DNA from: Polaromonas sp. A23
GTDB taxonomy: Bacteria > Pseudomonadota > Gammaproteobacteria > Burkholderiales > Burkholderiaceae_C
Direction of reading: 5' to 3'
DNA: 64,000 nucleotides
Assembly: GCF_002001015.1 (NCBI RefSeq)
Contig: NZ_MUNO01000012.1
Coordinates: forward strand, 186,001 to 250,000
Positions 24,444-31,528 of the stretch are shown in pieces. Position 1 is the stretch's first letter; the number at the start of each line of letters is the position of its first letter. Below the pieces are notes generated by a model. That model had not been told where the DNA came from. It made no database searches and saw nothing but the letters and a program-made list of their open reading frames with translations. A program made the position numbers and the translations under genes.

Positions 24444-24536
24444 CAATTCCGCCGAGAGGGAATGTTTGCAAGCTGTGCTTGCAAATGCCCTCCACCGCTT
24501 CGCGGCTCCGGCCGCCCCTCACGTCAAACGTTAGCC
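24438..24536 (+). other. attC-like recombination site 7
   Basis: GGCTAAC (24438-24444) to GTTAGCC (24530-24536), 99 bp, with GAGGGAATGTTTGCAAGC / GCTTGCAAATGCCCTC arms around TGT. Good attC symmetry and cores. Confidence 0.8.
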
Positions 24537-24563
24537 CCCCAAGGTCAGCCCCGAGGCCCTTCT

Positions 24564-25265
24564 ATGCCGTTTCCTCGTGTCGTTCGTGACGAAGCTCTTG
24601 TCAAGTCGCATCGCCGGTGCTGCGTCTGTCATGAATTTGGCGGCCGCAGTGTGAACGTACATCACATCGTCCAGGAGGCAGACGGTGGCCCAAACGTCAT
24701 CGAGAATGCCATATGTCTCTGCCTGCGATGCCACGCCGAAGCTGGTCACTTCAATCCTCGACACCCGATGGGAACGAAGTATTCACCTGACGAACTTCGC
24801 GCGCATCGCGACCAGTGGTGGAGTCACTGCCAAACCCATCCGGATGAACCACTGGGGCTGTGCCTTGAAGTCGGCTTCATGGTGAGATCGCGTACCGCCG
24901 ACCTACACAAGTACCGCCTCGTCATCGGCTACACCAATACGCTGACTCAAGCACACGACGGATGGAAGGCACAGGTCTACATCCCCGCCTATGTCCCTGT
25001 CGAGGTGGGCGACTTCGACAGGTGTGACGTTCGGATCGACGGGGCCGTCTATGTCGAACTCGAGACACAGTCGTCGGCAAAGGTTTTCCCTGGAGAAACG
25101 ATTGAAGTCGTTCCCAACATGCAGCACTTTTTCCTCGAGTACGAGGTCAACCACTCCAACTACAACCAGGTTCTGCGAGCGGGCAAGGTCATCTGGAAGT
25201 TCTTCACCTCCAATGCCCCGGTGATCGAGGGCGAGAAGCCTCTCGCCGAACTACAAGAGTTCTGA
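24564..25265 (+). CDS. Cassette 8: HNH-endonuclease domain protein
   Basis: 233 residues from the ATG at 24564. Residues 15-60 carry a textbook HNH/zinc-binding set: Cys19-x2-Cys22, His33-His34 (VHHIVQEADGG), Asn48 and Cys53-x2-Cys56-His57. The rest (about 90-233) is beta-rich and unassigned; it could bind a target or act as an effector-sensing part. HNH proteins are nucleases in restriction, defence or mobile-element contexts, and occurrence in a cassette array fits phage defence, which is inference. An upstream in-frame start at 24462 lies inside attC 7 and is rejected. Confidence 0.75.
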   Translation: MPFPRVVRDEALVKSHRRCCVCHEFGGRSVNVHHIVQEADGGPNVIENAICLCLRCHAEAGHFNPRHPMGTKYSPDELRAHRDQWWSHCQTHPDEPLGLCLEVGFMVRSRTADLHKYRLVIGYTNTLTQAHDGWKAQVYIPAYVPVEVGDFDRCDVRIDGAVYVELETQSSAKVFPGETIEVVPNMQHFFLEYEVNHSNYNQVLRAGKVIWKFFTSNAPVIEGEKPLAELQEF

Positions 25266-25273
25266 GGCATGGG

Positions 25274-25300
25274 GGCTAACCCTTCCTGACTCCCTCTCAA
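25274..25300 (+). other. Truncated attC-like end of the array
   Basis: GGCTAACCCTTCC after cassette 8 matches a left attC core, but no GTTRRRY partner follows before the lytic transglycosylase gene. The array seems broken at this edge. The remaining gap to 25383 holds nothing recognisable. Confidence 0.5.
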
Positions 25301-25383
25301 CGGCAAGAGGTTGACCGATAGATTGGCTATTGGGGAAGCGCCTGCAGTCGTCTATCCGGTATCCCGCGCGGGCTCTGCCACCG

Positions 25384-26667
25384 TCACTGCAGGCTCTGCA
25401 GCAACTCCAAAGTCGGATACCCATCCGCCGACAGACCCAGGCTCTGCTGGTAGCGGCGAATGCCGTTGCGTGTGGCCGGTCCCATCGTGCCGTCGGGCGT
25501 GCCACTGTCGAAGCCGCGCGCGTTCAGCGCCGTCTGCAGCGCCAGCAACTGGGTGCGCGACAGGGGTTGCAGATCGCGCGGCCAGGCGGTTTGCACCGCG
25601 GGGCCGCCGGCCAGTCCTTGCGCCAGCAGGCTGACGGCGAGCGCATAGCTGGTCGAGTTGTTGTAGCGCAGGATGGTGCGGAAGTTGGGGCCGACCAGGA
25701 AGGCTGGCCCGCGCGCGCCGGTGGGCAGCAGGATGGCGCTATCGGCCAGGGCGGGCAGTGGCGCGCCGTTCATGGATTTCACGCCCAGGTCTGCCCAGGC
25801 CGAAGCTGGCCGCCGCTCGTCGGCATCGGCGAGCGCGAAGTCAAATCCCGGTGGCAGGCGCACCTCCAGCCCCCAAGGCTGGCCGGTTTGCCAGCGGGCA
25901 CTTGCGAGGAAGTTGGCCGTTGAAGCCATGACGTCGGGCACGCTGCCCCAGATGTCGCGCCGGCCGTCGCCATCGGCATCGACCGCATAGGCAAGGAAGT
26001 TCGATGGCAGGAACTGCGTCTGCCCCATCGCACCGGCCCATGAACCCACCATCTGTGCGCGTTCAACGTCCCGGTTCTGCAGGATCTTCAGGGCGGCAAG
26101 CAACTGGCCGCGCGCCCATGCCTCACGCCGTCCTTCGAAAGCGAGCGTCGCCAGCGCGTCGATGGTCGGGATGTCGCCGACATTGCTGCCGTAGTTGCTC
26201 TCCATGCCCCAGATGGCCACAAGAATCTCTGCCGGAACGCCGTAGCGCGCTGCAGCGGCATCGATGGCGGGCCGCGATTGCAGCAGTTTGTCCTGGCCGC
26301 GGACTATGCGCTGCGCTGACACCGCGCTGTCGAGGTAATCCCAGACGGCACGGGTGAACTCGGGTTGGGCGCTGTCCAGCTCGGTCACACGCGGGATGAA
26401 GCGGATGTTGTCGAAGGCGCTCTGGAGCGTTGCTTCGGTAATGCCGGCAGCGCGCGCAGTGGTGCTGAATTCGGCCACCCAGCGCGCGAACCGCTGGTCG
26501 CGCTCGGCGTCACCGGTCGCGGCTGGCGCCGGGCTGCTGTTGGTCTGCGGCGTCTGCGCGCTCGCCGAAAGCGTGACGGCGCCGCCCGCCAGCACGAAAA
26601 TTGTCAGCAGTGTTGGCGCCAGCCTGGAGATGGCGGGCTCAGGAAAACGGGGAAGTGTTTTTTGCAT
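25384..26667 (-). CDS. Lytic murein transglycosylase, MltB-type with peptidoglycan-binding domain
   Basis: 427-residue exported enzyme that cleaves the beta-1,4 link of peptidoglycan to form 1,6-anhydro-muramic ends. N-terminal signal segment (about residues 15-37, ending ASAQ). The SLT_2 catalytic domain contains ILVAIWGMESNYGSNVGDIP, with the catalytic Glu near residue 155, and GSWAGAMGQTQFLPSNFLAY near 210. A C-terminal peptidoglycan-binding domain (about residues 365-427) ends LGLSADGYPTLELLQSLQ. MltB proper is a lipoprotein; a lipobox is not clear here, so it may be a soluble periplasmic relative. It bounds the cassette array on the right. Confidence 0.88.
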   Translation of the reverse strand: MQKTLPRFPEPAISRLAPTLLTIFVLAGGAVTLSASAQTPQTNSSPAPAATGDAERDQRFARWVAEFSTTARAAGITEATLQSAFDNIRFIPRVTELDSAQPEFTRAVWDYLDSAVSAQRIVRGQDKLLQSRPAIDAAAARYGVPAEILVAIWGMESNYGSNVGDIPTIDALATLAFEGRREAWARGQLLAALKILQNRDVERAQMVGSWAGAMGQTQFLPSNFLAYAVDADGDGRRDIWGSVPDVMASTANFLASARWQTGQPWGLEVRLPPGFDFALADADERRPASAWADLGVKSMNGAPLPALADSAILLPTGARGPAFLVGPNFRTILRYNNSTSYALAVSLLAQGLAGGPAVQTAWPRDLQPLSRTQLLALQTALNARGFDSGTPDGTMGPATRNGIRRYQQSLGLSADGYPTLELLQSLQ

Positions 26668-26738
26668 GTCTTTGATTCTCGCCCCCTCATCGACGCAGGG
26701 GGATGCCCGCGGTGCGGGGTACTTGTATGCTCTTCCGC

Positions 26739-26846
26739 GGCCAAGCCCTGCGCCGCCAGAAAACGCGCTACCATGTTGTAGGTGGCGATCGCGCTGGTCA
26801 GCTTGACCAGTTCGGAGGTGTCGGCCGGGGCGGGGAGGCCACAGCC
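26739..26846 (-). pseudogene. Fragment resembling the C-terminus of a carboxymuconolactone decarboxylase (AhpD-like) protein
   Basis: Minus-strand reading gives [20 protein letters not shown] and LAAQGL, which resembles the closing helices of CMD/AhpD-family proteins. A TGA lies 7 codons upstream and no start exists, so only about 35 codons remain. It lies just upstream of dapF. The match is from memory and short. Confidence 0.4.
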
Positions 26847-26852
26847 TCAGCG

Positions 26853-26858
26853 GATAAT
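26853..26858 (+). promoter_or_regulatory. Candidate -10 hexamer GATAAT for dapF
   Basis: GATAAT ends 6 nt before the dapF ATG at 26865; no ribosome-binding site fits between. The -35 area is GC-rich and unconvincing. Confidence 0.5.
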
Positions 26859-26864
26859 GCCCGG

Positions 26865-27752
26865 ATGCTAATCCGATTTACCAAAATGCAGGGTGCGGGC
26901 AATGATTTCGTCATGCTCAACGAGACCCAGCAGCGCCTGAACCTCACGCCTGGCCAGTACCGTTTTCTGGCCGACCGTCACTTTGGCGTGGGCGCCGACC
27001 AGATCCTCTCTGTGCGGCCTGCCACCGAGTCCGGAACCGATTTTGAATACGTGATCCATAACGCCGATGGCGGCGAGGTGGAGCAGTGCGGCAACGGTGC
27101 GCGCTGCTTTTTGCGCTTTGTGCGCGAGCAGGGCCTGACGCACAAGGACGAAGTGCGGGTCAAAACCCTGGGCGGCGTGATTGCGCCACGCATGCAGGCC
27201 GATGGCCGCGTCACGGTGGACATGGGCGCGCCTGTGTTTGATCTGCCGCGCATCCCCTTCGACGCTGCCGGATTGACGCCGCAGGCCGTGCATTCATGGC
27301 AAAAATGGCCGATTGCCCTTGAAACATGGGCGCAAGCAGCTCCTGTTTTCATAGCAACTTTGTCCATGGGCAACCCGCATGCGGTGCAGGTTGTGGACGA
27401 TGTGGAAACAGCGCCCGTGCTGCAGGACGGGCCGCTGATTGAAAACCACCCGCGTTTCTCGCGCCGTGTGAATGCCGGCTTCATGCAGGTCGTGTCGCGC
27501 AGCCAGATCCGGCTGCGCGTTTATGAGCGTGGCGCCGGTGAAACTCTGGCCTGCGGCAGCGGGGCTTGCGCGGCGGTGGTCGCTGGCATACGCTTGGGCC
27601 TGCTGGACGCACGCGTGGACGTGTTGACCCATGGCGGCACGTTGACCATTGAATGGCAGGGCGGGCTGGACGCCAAGCCTGCGCCGGTGCTGATGACCGG
27701 GCCGGCCACCACCGTTTTCGAGGCCTCGATTGAAGTGCCTGATCACCTCTAG
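26865..27752 (+). CDS. dapF: Diaminopimelate epimerase
   Basis: 295-residue PLP-independent epimerase that converts LL- to meso-diaminopimelate for lysine and peptidoglycan. The catalytic cysteines are Cys75 ([11 protein letters not shown]) and Cys230 ([12 protein letters not shown]); [14 protein letters not shown] opens the protein. Family members are about 275 residues; the extra length is an insertion at about residues 146-164 ([18 protein letters not shown]), encoded by an in-frame small-repeat copy just before the conserved SMGNPHAV motif. Key residues are intact, so the insertion is probably tolerated. The frame is open from 26703, but the enzyme start is the ATG at 26865 (MLIRFTK). Confidence 0.95.
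   Translation: MLIRFTKMQGAGNDFVMLNETQQRLNLTPGQYRFLADRHFGVGADQILSVRPATESGTDFEYVIHNADGGEVEQCGNGARCFLRFVREQGLTHKDEVRVKTLGGVIAPRMQADGRVTVDMGAPVFDLPRIPFDAAGLTPQAVHSWQKWPIALETWAQAAPVFIATLSMGNPHAVQVVDDVETAPVLQDGPLIENHPRFSRRVNAGFMQVVSRSQIRLRVYERGAGETLACGSGACAAVVAGIRLGLLDARVDVLTHGGTLTIEWQGGLDAKPAPVLMTGPATTVFEASIEVPDHL
27301..27355 (-). repeat. Small repeat (SR copy 5), full length, in frame inside dapF
   Basis: AAAAATGGCCGATTGCCC, then GGGCGCAAGCAGCTCCTG and TTTTCATAGC match the reverse consensus. It encodes an 18-residue insertion in DapF that other family members lack. Confidence 0.8.
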
Positions 27753-27807
27753 ACCTCTTTAGACACCTGTAGACTGACCGACACCGATTTACCGGAACCA
27801 CAAGAAC

Positions 27808-28506
27808 ATGAATCCAAGCGAACACTCCATCCAGAACCCGATCACCGAAGACGACATTGCCAACTTTCTGGCCAACACGCCGGACTTTTTCGAGCGCCAT
27901 GCCGAGCTGCTGGCGACGGTGCAACTGTCCAGTGGCCACGGTAGCCGCGCGGTGAGCCTGCAAGAGCGGCAGGCCGGCATGCTGCGCGACAAGATCAAGG
28001 GCCTGGAGTTCAAGGTGGTCGAGATGATTCGCCACGGCCAGGAAAACGTGGGCATTGCCGACAAGCTGCAGCAATGCACACTGAACCTGCTGCTGACGGC
28101 GCATGCGCGTGATCTGCCGGACACCATCGTGCGCGAGATCCAGACGCAGTTTTCGGTTCCGCAGGCGGCCATCAAGGTGTGGCACGTCAACGGCATTTTT
28201 TCAGACGAAAACTTTTCCACTGGCGTCAGTGAAGACACGCAAACCTTTGCGTCTTCACTCACCGCACCGTATTGCGGCGTCAATTCCGGCTTCGAGGCGG
28301 TTAGCTGGCTGCCGGACCCGGCGCAGGCCATGTCGGTGGCACTGATTCCGTTGCGTCCGGGCAAATCGCCGCAGGCCTTTGGCATGCTGGTGCTCGCTTC
28401 GCCGGATCCTGAACGCTTCCAGGCCGGCATGGGTACCGATTTTCTTGAACGCATCGGCGAGCTCGCCGGAGCGGCGCTGTCGCGTTTGCGGCCGGCTGCC
28501 TCCTGA
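27808..28506 (+). CDS. DUF484 family protein
   Basis: 232-residue cytoplasmic protein of the DUF484 family, which has a GAF-like fold. It opens with the typical ITEDDIANFLANTPDFFERH helix, followed by AELLATVQLSSGHGSRAVSL and QERQAGMLRDKIKGLEFKVV. The domain from about residue 90 to 225 is GAF-like. DUF484 genes commonly lie between dapF and xerC in proteobacteria, exactly as here, and the function is unknown. It overlaps none of its neighbours; xerC starts 20 bp after its stop, so the two are likely cotranscribed. Confidence 0.87.
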   Translation: MNPSEHSIQNPITEDDIANFLANTPDFFERHAELLATVQLSSGHGSRAVSLQERQAGMLRDKIKGLEFKVVEMIRHGQENVGIADKLQQCTLNLLLTAHARDLPDTIVREIQTQFSVPQAAIKVWHVNGIFSDENFSTGVSEDTQTFASSLTAPYCGVNSGFEAVSWLPDPAQAMSVALIPLRPGKSPQAFGMLVLASPDPERFQAGMGTDFLERIGELAGAALSRLRPAAS

Positions 28507-28525
28507 GCGCAAGCCGACCCCAGCC

Positions 28526-29518
28526 ATGACCGGGCAACCCGCAGCAACAGACGGTGCGGCGGCGCTGCCCGAGGCGGATCCGCTGGTTGAGCGCTACCTG
28601 GAGCATGTGCGGGTCGAAAAACGCCTGGCGCAGCGCACGGTTGAACTGTATGCGTTGGACCTTCAAAAGCTGGAAGCAAACTGCCGCCAGGCCGGCGTTA
28701 CGCTGGTCCAGGTGCAGAACATCCACATGCGCCGCTGGGTCGCCCAGATGCACAGCGGCGGGCGCAGCGGCCGCGGCATTGCACTGATTCTTTCGGGCTG
28801 GCGCGGTTTTTACACCTGGCTGGGCCGCGAAGGCCTGGTGACCAGCAACCCGGTGCAGGACCTGCGTGCGCCCAAGGTCGCCAAACCCCTGCCTAAGGCC
28901 CTGAGTGTGGACGAGGCCGTGCAACTGGCCGCCTACCAGGGCGATGGCGAGGCGGAACCGGCGCTTGAAGCCAGAGACCGCTGCATCACCGAGCTGCTGT
29001 ATGGCTGCGGCTTGCGTATCGGCGAGTTAACGGGGCTGGACGCGCAAGCCAGCAGCCAGGCGCGCGGCTGGATTGACCTGCAGGCGGGCGAGGCCCATGT
29101 GCTGGGCAAGGGTTCCAAGCGCCGCAGCGTGCCGGTGGGTGGCAAAGCGCTGGAGGCCCTGCGGGACTGGCTGGTCGTGCGCAGCGCCTGGGCCAAAGAG
29201 GATGCGGCGCTGTTCATCAACCAGCGCGGCACGCGCCTGACGCCGCAGCATATAAGGGTGCGGCTCAAACAGCGCTCGTTGCAGGCCGGCCTGGCCACGC
29301 CGGTGCATCCGCACATGCTTCGGCATTCATTTGCCAGCCACGTGCTGCAGTCTAGTGGCGACCTGCGTGCAGTGCAGGAACTGCTGGGCCACGCCAACAT
29401 CACGACCACGCAGGTGTACACCCGGCTCGACTTCCAGCATCTAGCCAAGGTTTACGACGCGGCGCACCCGCGTGCCACGCTGGCTGGCAGCAAACCGGCC
29501 GGCAAGACCAAGCCCTGA
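28526..29518 (+). CDS. xerC: Tyrosine recombinase XerC
   Basis: 330-residue site-specific recombinase that, with XerD, resolves chromosome dimers at dif. The N-terminal SAM-like domain (residues about 17-105) includes VEKRLAQRTVELYALDLQKL. The catalytic domain shows the Arg in YGCGLRIGEL (near 168), Lys in GKGSKRRSVP (near 195), HPHMLRHSFASHVL (near 260) and the nucleophile Tyr298 in TTQVYTRLDF. The ATG at 28526 (MTGQPAATDG) is preferred; the longer frame overlaps DUF484. A repeat-bearing gap follows. Confidence 0.94.
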   Translation: MTGQPAATDGAAALPEADPLVERYLEHVRVEKRLAQRTVELYALDLQKLEANCRQAGVTLVQVQNIHMRRWVAQMHSGGRSGRGIALILSGWRGFYTWLGREGLVTSNPVQDLRAPKVAKPLPKALSVDEAVQLAAYQGDGEAEPALEARDRCITELLYGCGLRIGELTGLDAQASSQARGWIDLQAGEAHVLGKGSKRRSVPVGGKALEALRDWLVVRSAWAKEDAALFINQRGTRLTPQHIRVRLKQRSLQAGLATPVHPHMLRHSFASHVLQSSGDLRAVQELLGHANITTTQVYTRLDFQHLAKVYDAAHPRATLAGSKPAGKTKP

Positions 29519-29602
29519 GCCACGATCGGCAGTTCGTCGACAAGCTCAGGACGAACGGAAAATGAGCAAGCGATGGTGAACTTCTTTTCCCCTACCAGCA
29601 GG

Positions 29603-29690
29603 GGCCGCGGATCTGGCTTTGCCAGTCCGCAGGCGCAGCGGCCCCCTCGGGGGGCAGGGAGCTACACGAAGTGAGCGACCGTGGGGGCTC
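29603..29690 (+). repeat. Intergenic repeat of the GGCCGCGG...GTGGGGGCTC type, copy 1
   Basis: Blocks GCAGGCGCAGCGGCCCCC and GTGAGCGACCGTGGGGGCTC match, in inverse orientation, 59590-59765. It fills most of the gap between xerC and the convergent 7TM sensor gene. The preceding CGTCGACAAGCTCAGGACGA is a second common small repeat of beta-proteobacteria, from memory. Confidence 0.6.
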
Positions 29691-31453
29691 TACTTGTAAT
29701 CAGGGAGCATGTACACCGCGCGCTTGCTCTCCGGCGGTATCCCGGTGAGGCGCCTTTCCAGGCGTTCCATCACGATTTCGGCGGTCGGTCCCTGGCGCGG
29801 CACCAGGGCGTAGGCCACACGGACTTGCGCCACGCAGTCTTCCGGCAGACCCTTGTAGGGCATGAGGCAACGCGCCACAATGCGCGGCCCCAGCGTGGCG
29901 GCCTCTTCTGCGGAAAAGGGGCCTTCCACAAGCATTCCGAAGCGTTGCTCCGACAGGCGCGCGGCGCTGTCAATTTCGCGCGCCGTCGACAGCAGCCGTT
30001 CCGCCACACGAAGCGGCAGCTCAGCCGCGGCGCGGCGCCCAAAGTCGCGCTGAATCTGCTCAGTATTGACCAGGTCGATCATCAACACGGCGCCCTGGTG
30101 TTTCAGGCGACCCGAACGCGCAATCATGCGGGTCATGCGTTCTGCAAACACCTGTTCGTTGATCAGCCCGGTTGACGGGTCCACCCGGTCCAGCCCCCGG
30201 ATCCTTCGTCTGTTTTCGCGGCGATGCTGGCTGCGCAGCACCAGCACCACCAGCATCGTGGGCATTTGCAACGCCATGCTGGCCAGCGCTACCTGCTCGG
30301 TGACAAAACTCAGCGGCAGCCATTGCAGGTAGCGCGCGATTGCGAGGGCCAGGCTCAGGGCAAAGGGCGCAGCGCTGAGCAGCAGCCAGCCGCCGAACCG
30401 GTCCCCGCGGCGCCATGCCCACAGGTTGACCAGCAGCATCAGCAGCGGCGCCAGGATCAGATAGGGCACGACCAGCGGGATGCGGATCGCACTGTCAGTC
30501 ACGCCCAGCGCAACCGAGAGCGCGACGCCGGCCAGTACGGTGGCCCACACCAGGGTGTTGAGCACGCGGGAGCGCTGCACCAGCGACACCATGGTTGCGT
30601 TGAGCAGCAACAGGGCAGCCAGCATCCAGGTTCCCAGCACGGTCAGCGAGCGGTCTGTCCAGTCGGGGGAGTTGGGCCACAGGTGCAGGCCGCCCACGCC
30701 GGTGATAGCCGCCTGCGTCAGGCCGATCAGGACGGAACACGCCGCATAGTAGAAGTAAGCCCTGTCACGCAGCCAGAATCCGCCGACCAGGCCGATGGCG
30801 CATCCGAGCAAGGCCAGGCCGAAATAAACACCCAGAAACAGCGACACCTGCTGCTCGTTGCGCAGAACGTAGCCGGAACTGACAAAGCGGATCGGTGCGC
30901 TGAACCCCTGCGCGTTTTCAATGCGCAACAGGTAGTGTGTAGGGTGCTCGGCGTTGTAGTTGACGACCAGCAGCGGGTGGCGGTGCGGCGTCGGCCATTG
31001 GTTGACCGGTGTCAGGTCGCCGCTGCGTTGCTCTATCCATTGCCCGGCGATGTCCAGCGAATAAAGTGAAGCCCGGTCCAGCGCCGGGTAGGGTATTTCC
31101 ATCAGCCATCGTTCCGAGTCGGGTGCGGGCGGAACGGTGAACCGGATCCACAGTGCCTGGCCGGGCAGTACGGGATAGATGCCGCGCATCGGTGTGGCCT
31201 GCCACGCCAGGCCGCCCTGATTCGCTACTTGCGCTGCATCGAGTTTGACTTGCTGGTCAACCCAGTAGTCGCCCCAGTCTGCCAGCGCGACCGGCTGTTT
31301 GTCGATATCGAATTCCAGCACCGTGCGCGAATGCGCCGCAAGGCTTGCGCAGGCCAGCAGCAAGGCGAGTGTGGCGCAGCACAACAGGCGAAAGGACGAT
31401 CGAATCCCTGCGCTGTTGTTTGCAAAATGTACCGAAACGCCGCTAAAAGCCAT
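29690..31453 (-). CDS. 7TMR-DISM sensor protein with degenerate GGDEF domain
   Basis: 587-residue inner-membrane protein. A signal-anchor (about residues 20-40) leads to a periplasmic 7TMR-DISMED2 domain (about 45-175), seven helices (about 195-405) with the 7TM-DISM look (FLGVYFGLALLGCAIGLVGG), and a cytoplasmic GGDEF-like domain (about 425-587). The GGDEF signature is replaced by SEQRF in ARLSEQRFGMLVEG, so diguanylate cyclase activity is unlikely; it may bind GTP or c-di-GMP or act only as a scaffold. ATG at 31453 follows GACAAT by 6 nt. It is divergent from the rRNA methyltransferase gene. Confidence 0.82.
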   Translation of the reverse strand: MAFSGVSVHFANNSAGIRSSFRLLCCATLALLLACASLAAHSRTVLEFDIDKQPVALADWGDYWVDQQVKLDAAQVANQGGLAWQATPMRGIYPVLPGQALWIRFTVPPAPDSERWLMEIPYPALDRASLYSLDIAGQWIEQRSGDLTPVNQWPTPHRHPLLVVNYNAEHPTHYLLRIENAQGFSAPIRFVSSGYVLRNEQQVSLFLGVYFGLALLGCAIGLVGGFWLRDRAYFYYAACSVLIGLTQAAITGVGGLHLWPNSPDWTDRSLTVLGTWMLAALLLLNATMVSLVQRSRVLNTLVWATVLAGVALSVALGVTDSAIRIPLVVPYLILAPLLMLLVNLWAWRRGDRFGGWLLLSAAPFALSLALAIARYLQWLPLSFVTEQVALASMALQMPTMLVVLVLRSQHRRENRRRIRGLDRVDPSTGLINEQVFAERMTRMIARSGRLKHQGAVLMIDLVNTEQIQRDFGRRAAAELPLRVAERLLSTAREIDSAARLSEQRFGMLVEGPFSAEEAATLGPRIVARCLMPYKGLPEDCVAQVRVAYALVPRQGPTAEIVMERLERRLTGIPPESKRAVYMLPDYK

Positions 31454-31459
31454 CAACTG

Positions 31460-31465
31460 ATTGTC
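31460..31465 (-). promoter_or_regulatory. Candidate -10 hexamer GACAAT for the 7TM sensor gene
   Basis: On the minus strand GACAAT, then six bases (CAGTTG), then the ATG at 31453. Together with the GACAAT of the divergent gene at 31517 it makes a compact back-to-back promoter pair. Confidence 0.5.
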
Positions 31466-31516
31466 GCAAATTCCGCTGAGGTCCTGTAAGGGGCGCGTAA
31501 GGGGTGCGTCAGCCGC

Positions 31517-31522
31517 GACAAT
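31517..31522 (+). promoter_or_regulatory. Candidate -10 hexamer GACAAT for the rRNA methyltransferase gene
   Basis: GACAAT, six bases (AGGACC), then ATG at 31529. AGGA could serve as a weak ribosome-binding site only if transcription began upstream. Confidence 0.45.
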
Positions 31523-31528
31523 AGGACC

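Noticed and set aside
20263..25300. Plasmid, phage or IS element as explanation for the foreign region
   Set aside because: No transposase, phage, replication or conjugation gene, and no terminal inverted repeats; attC-type spacers explain it better.
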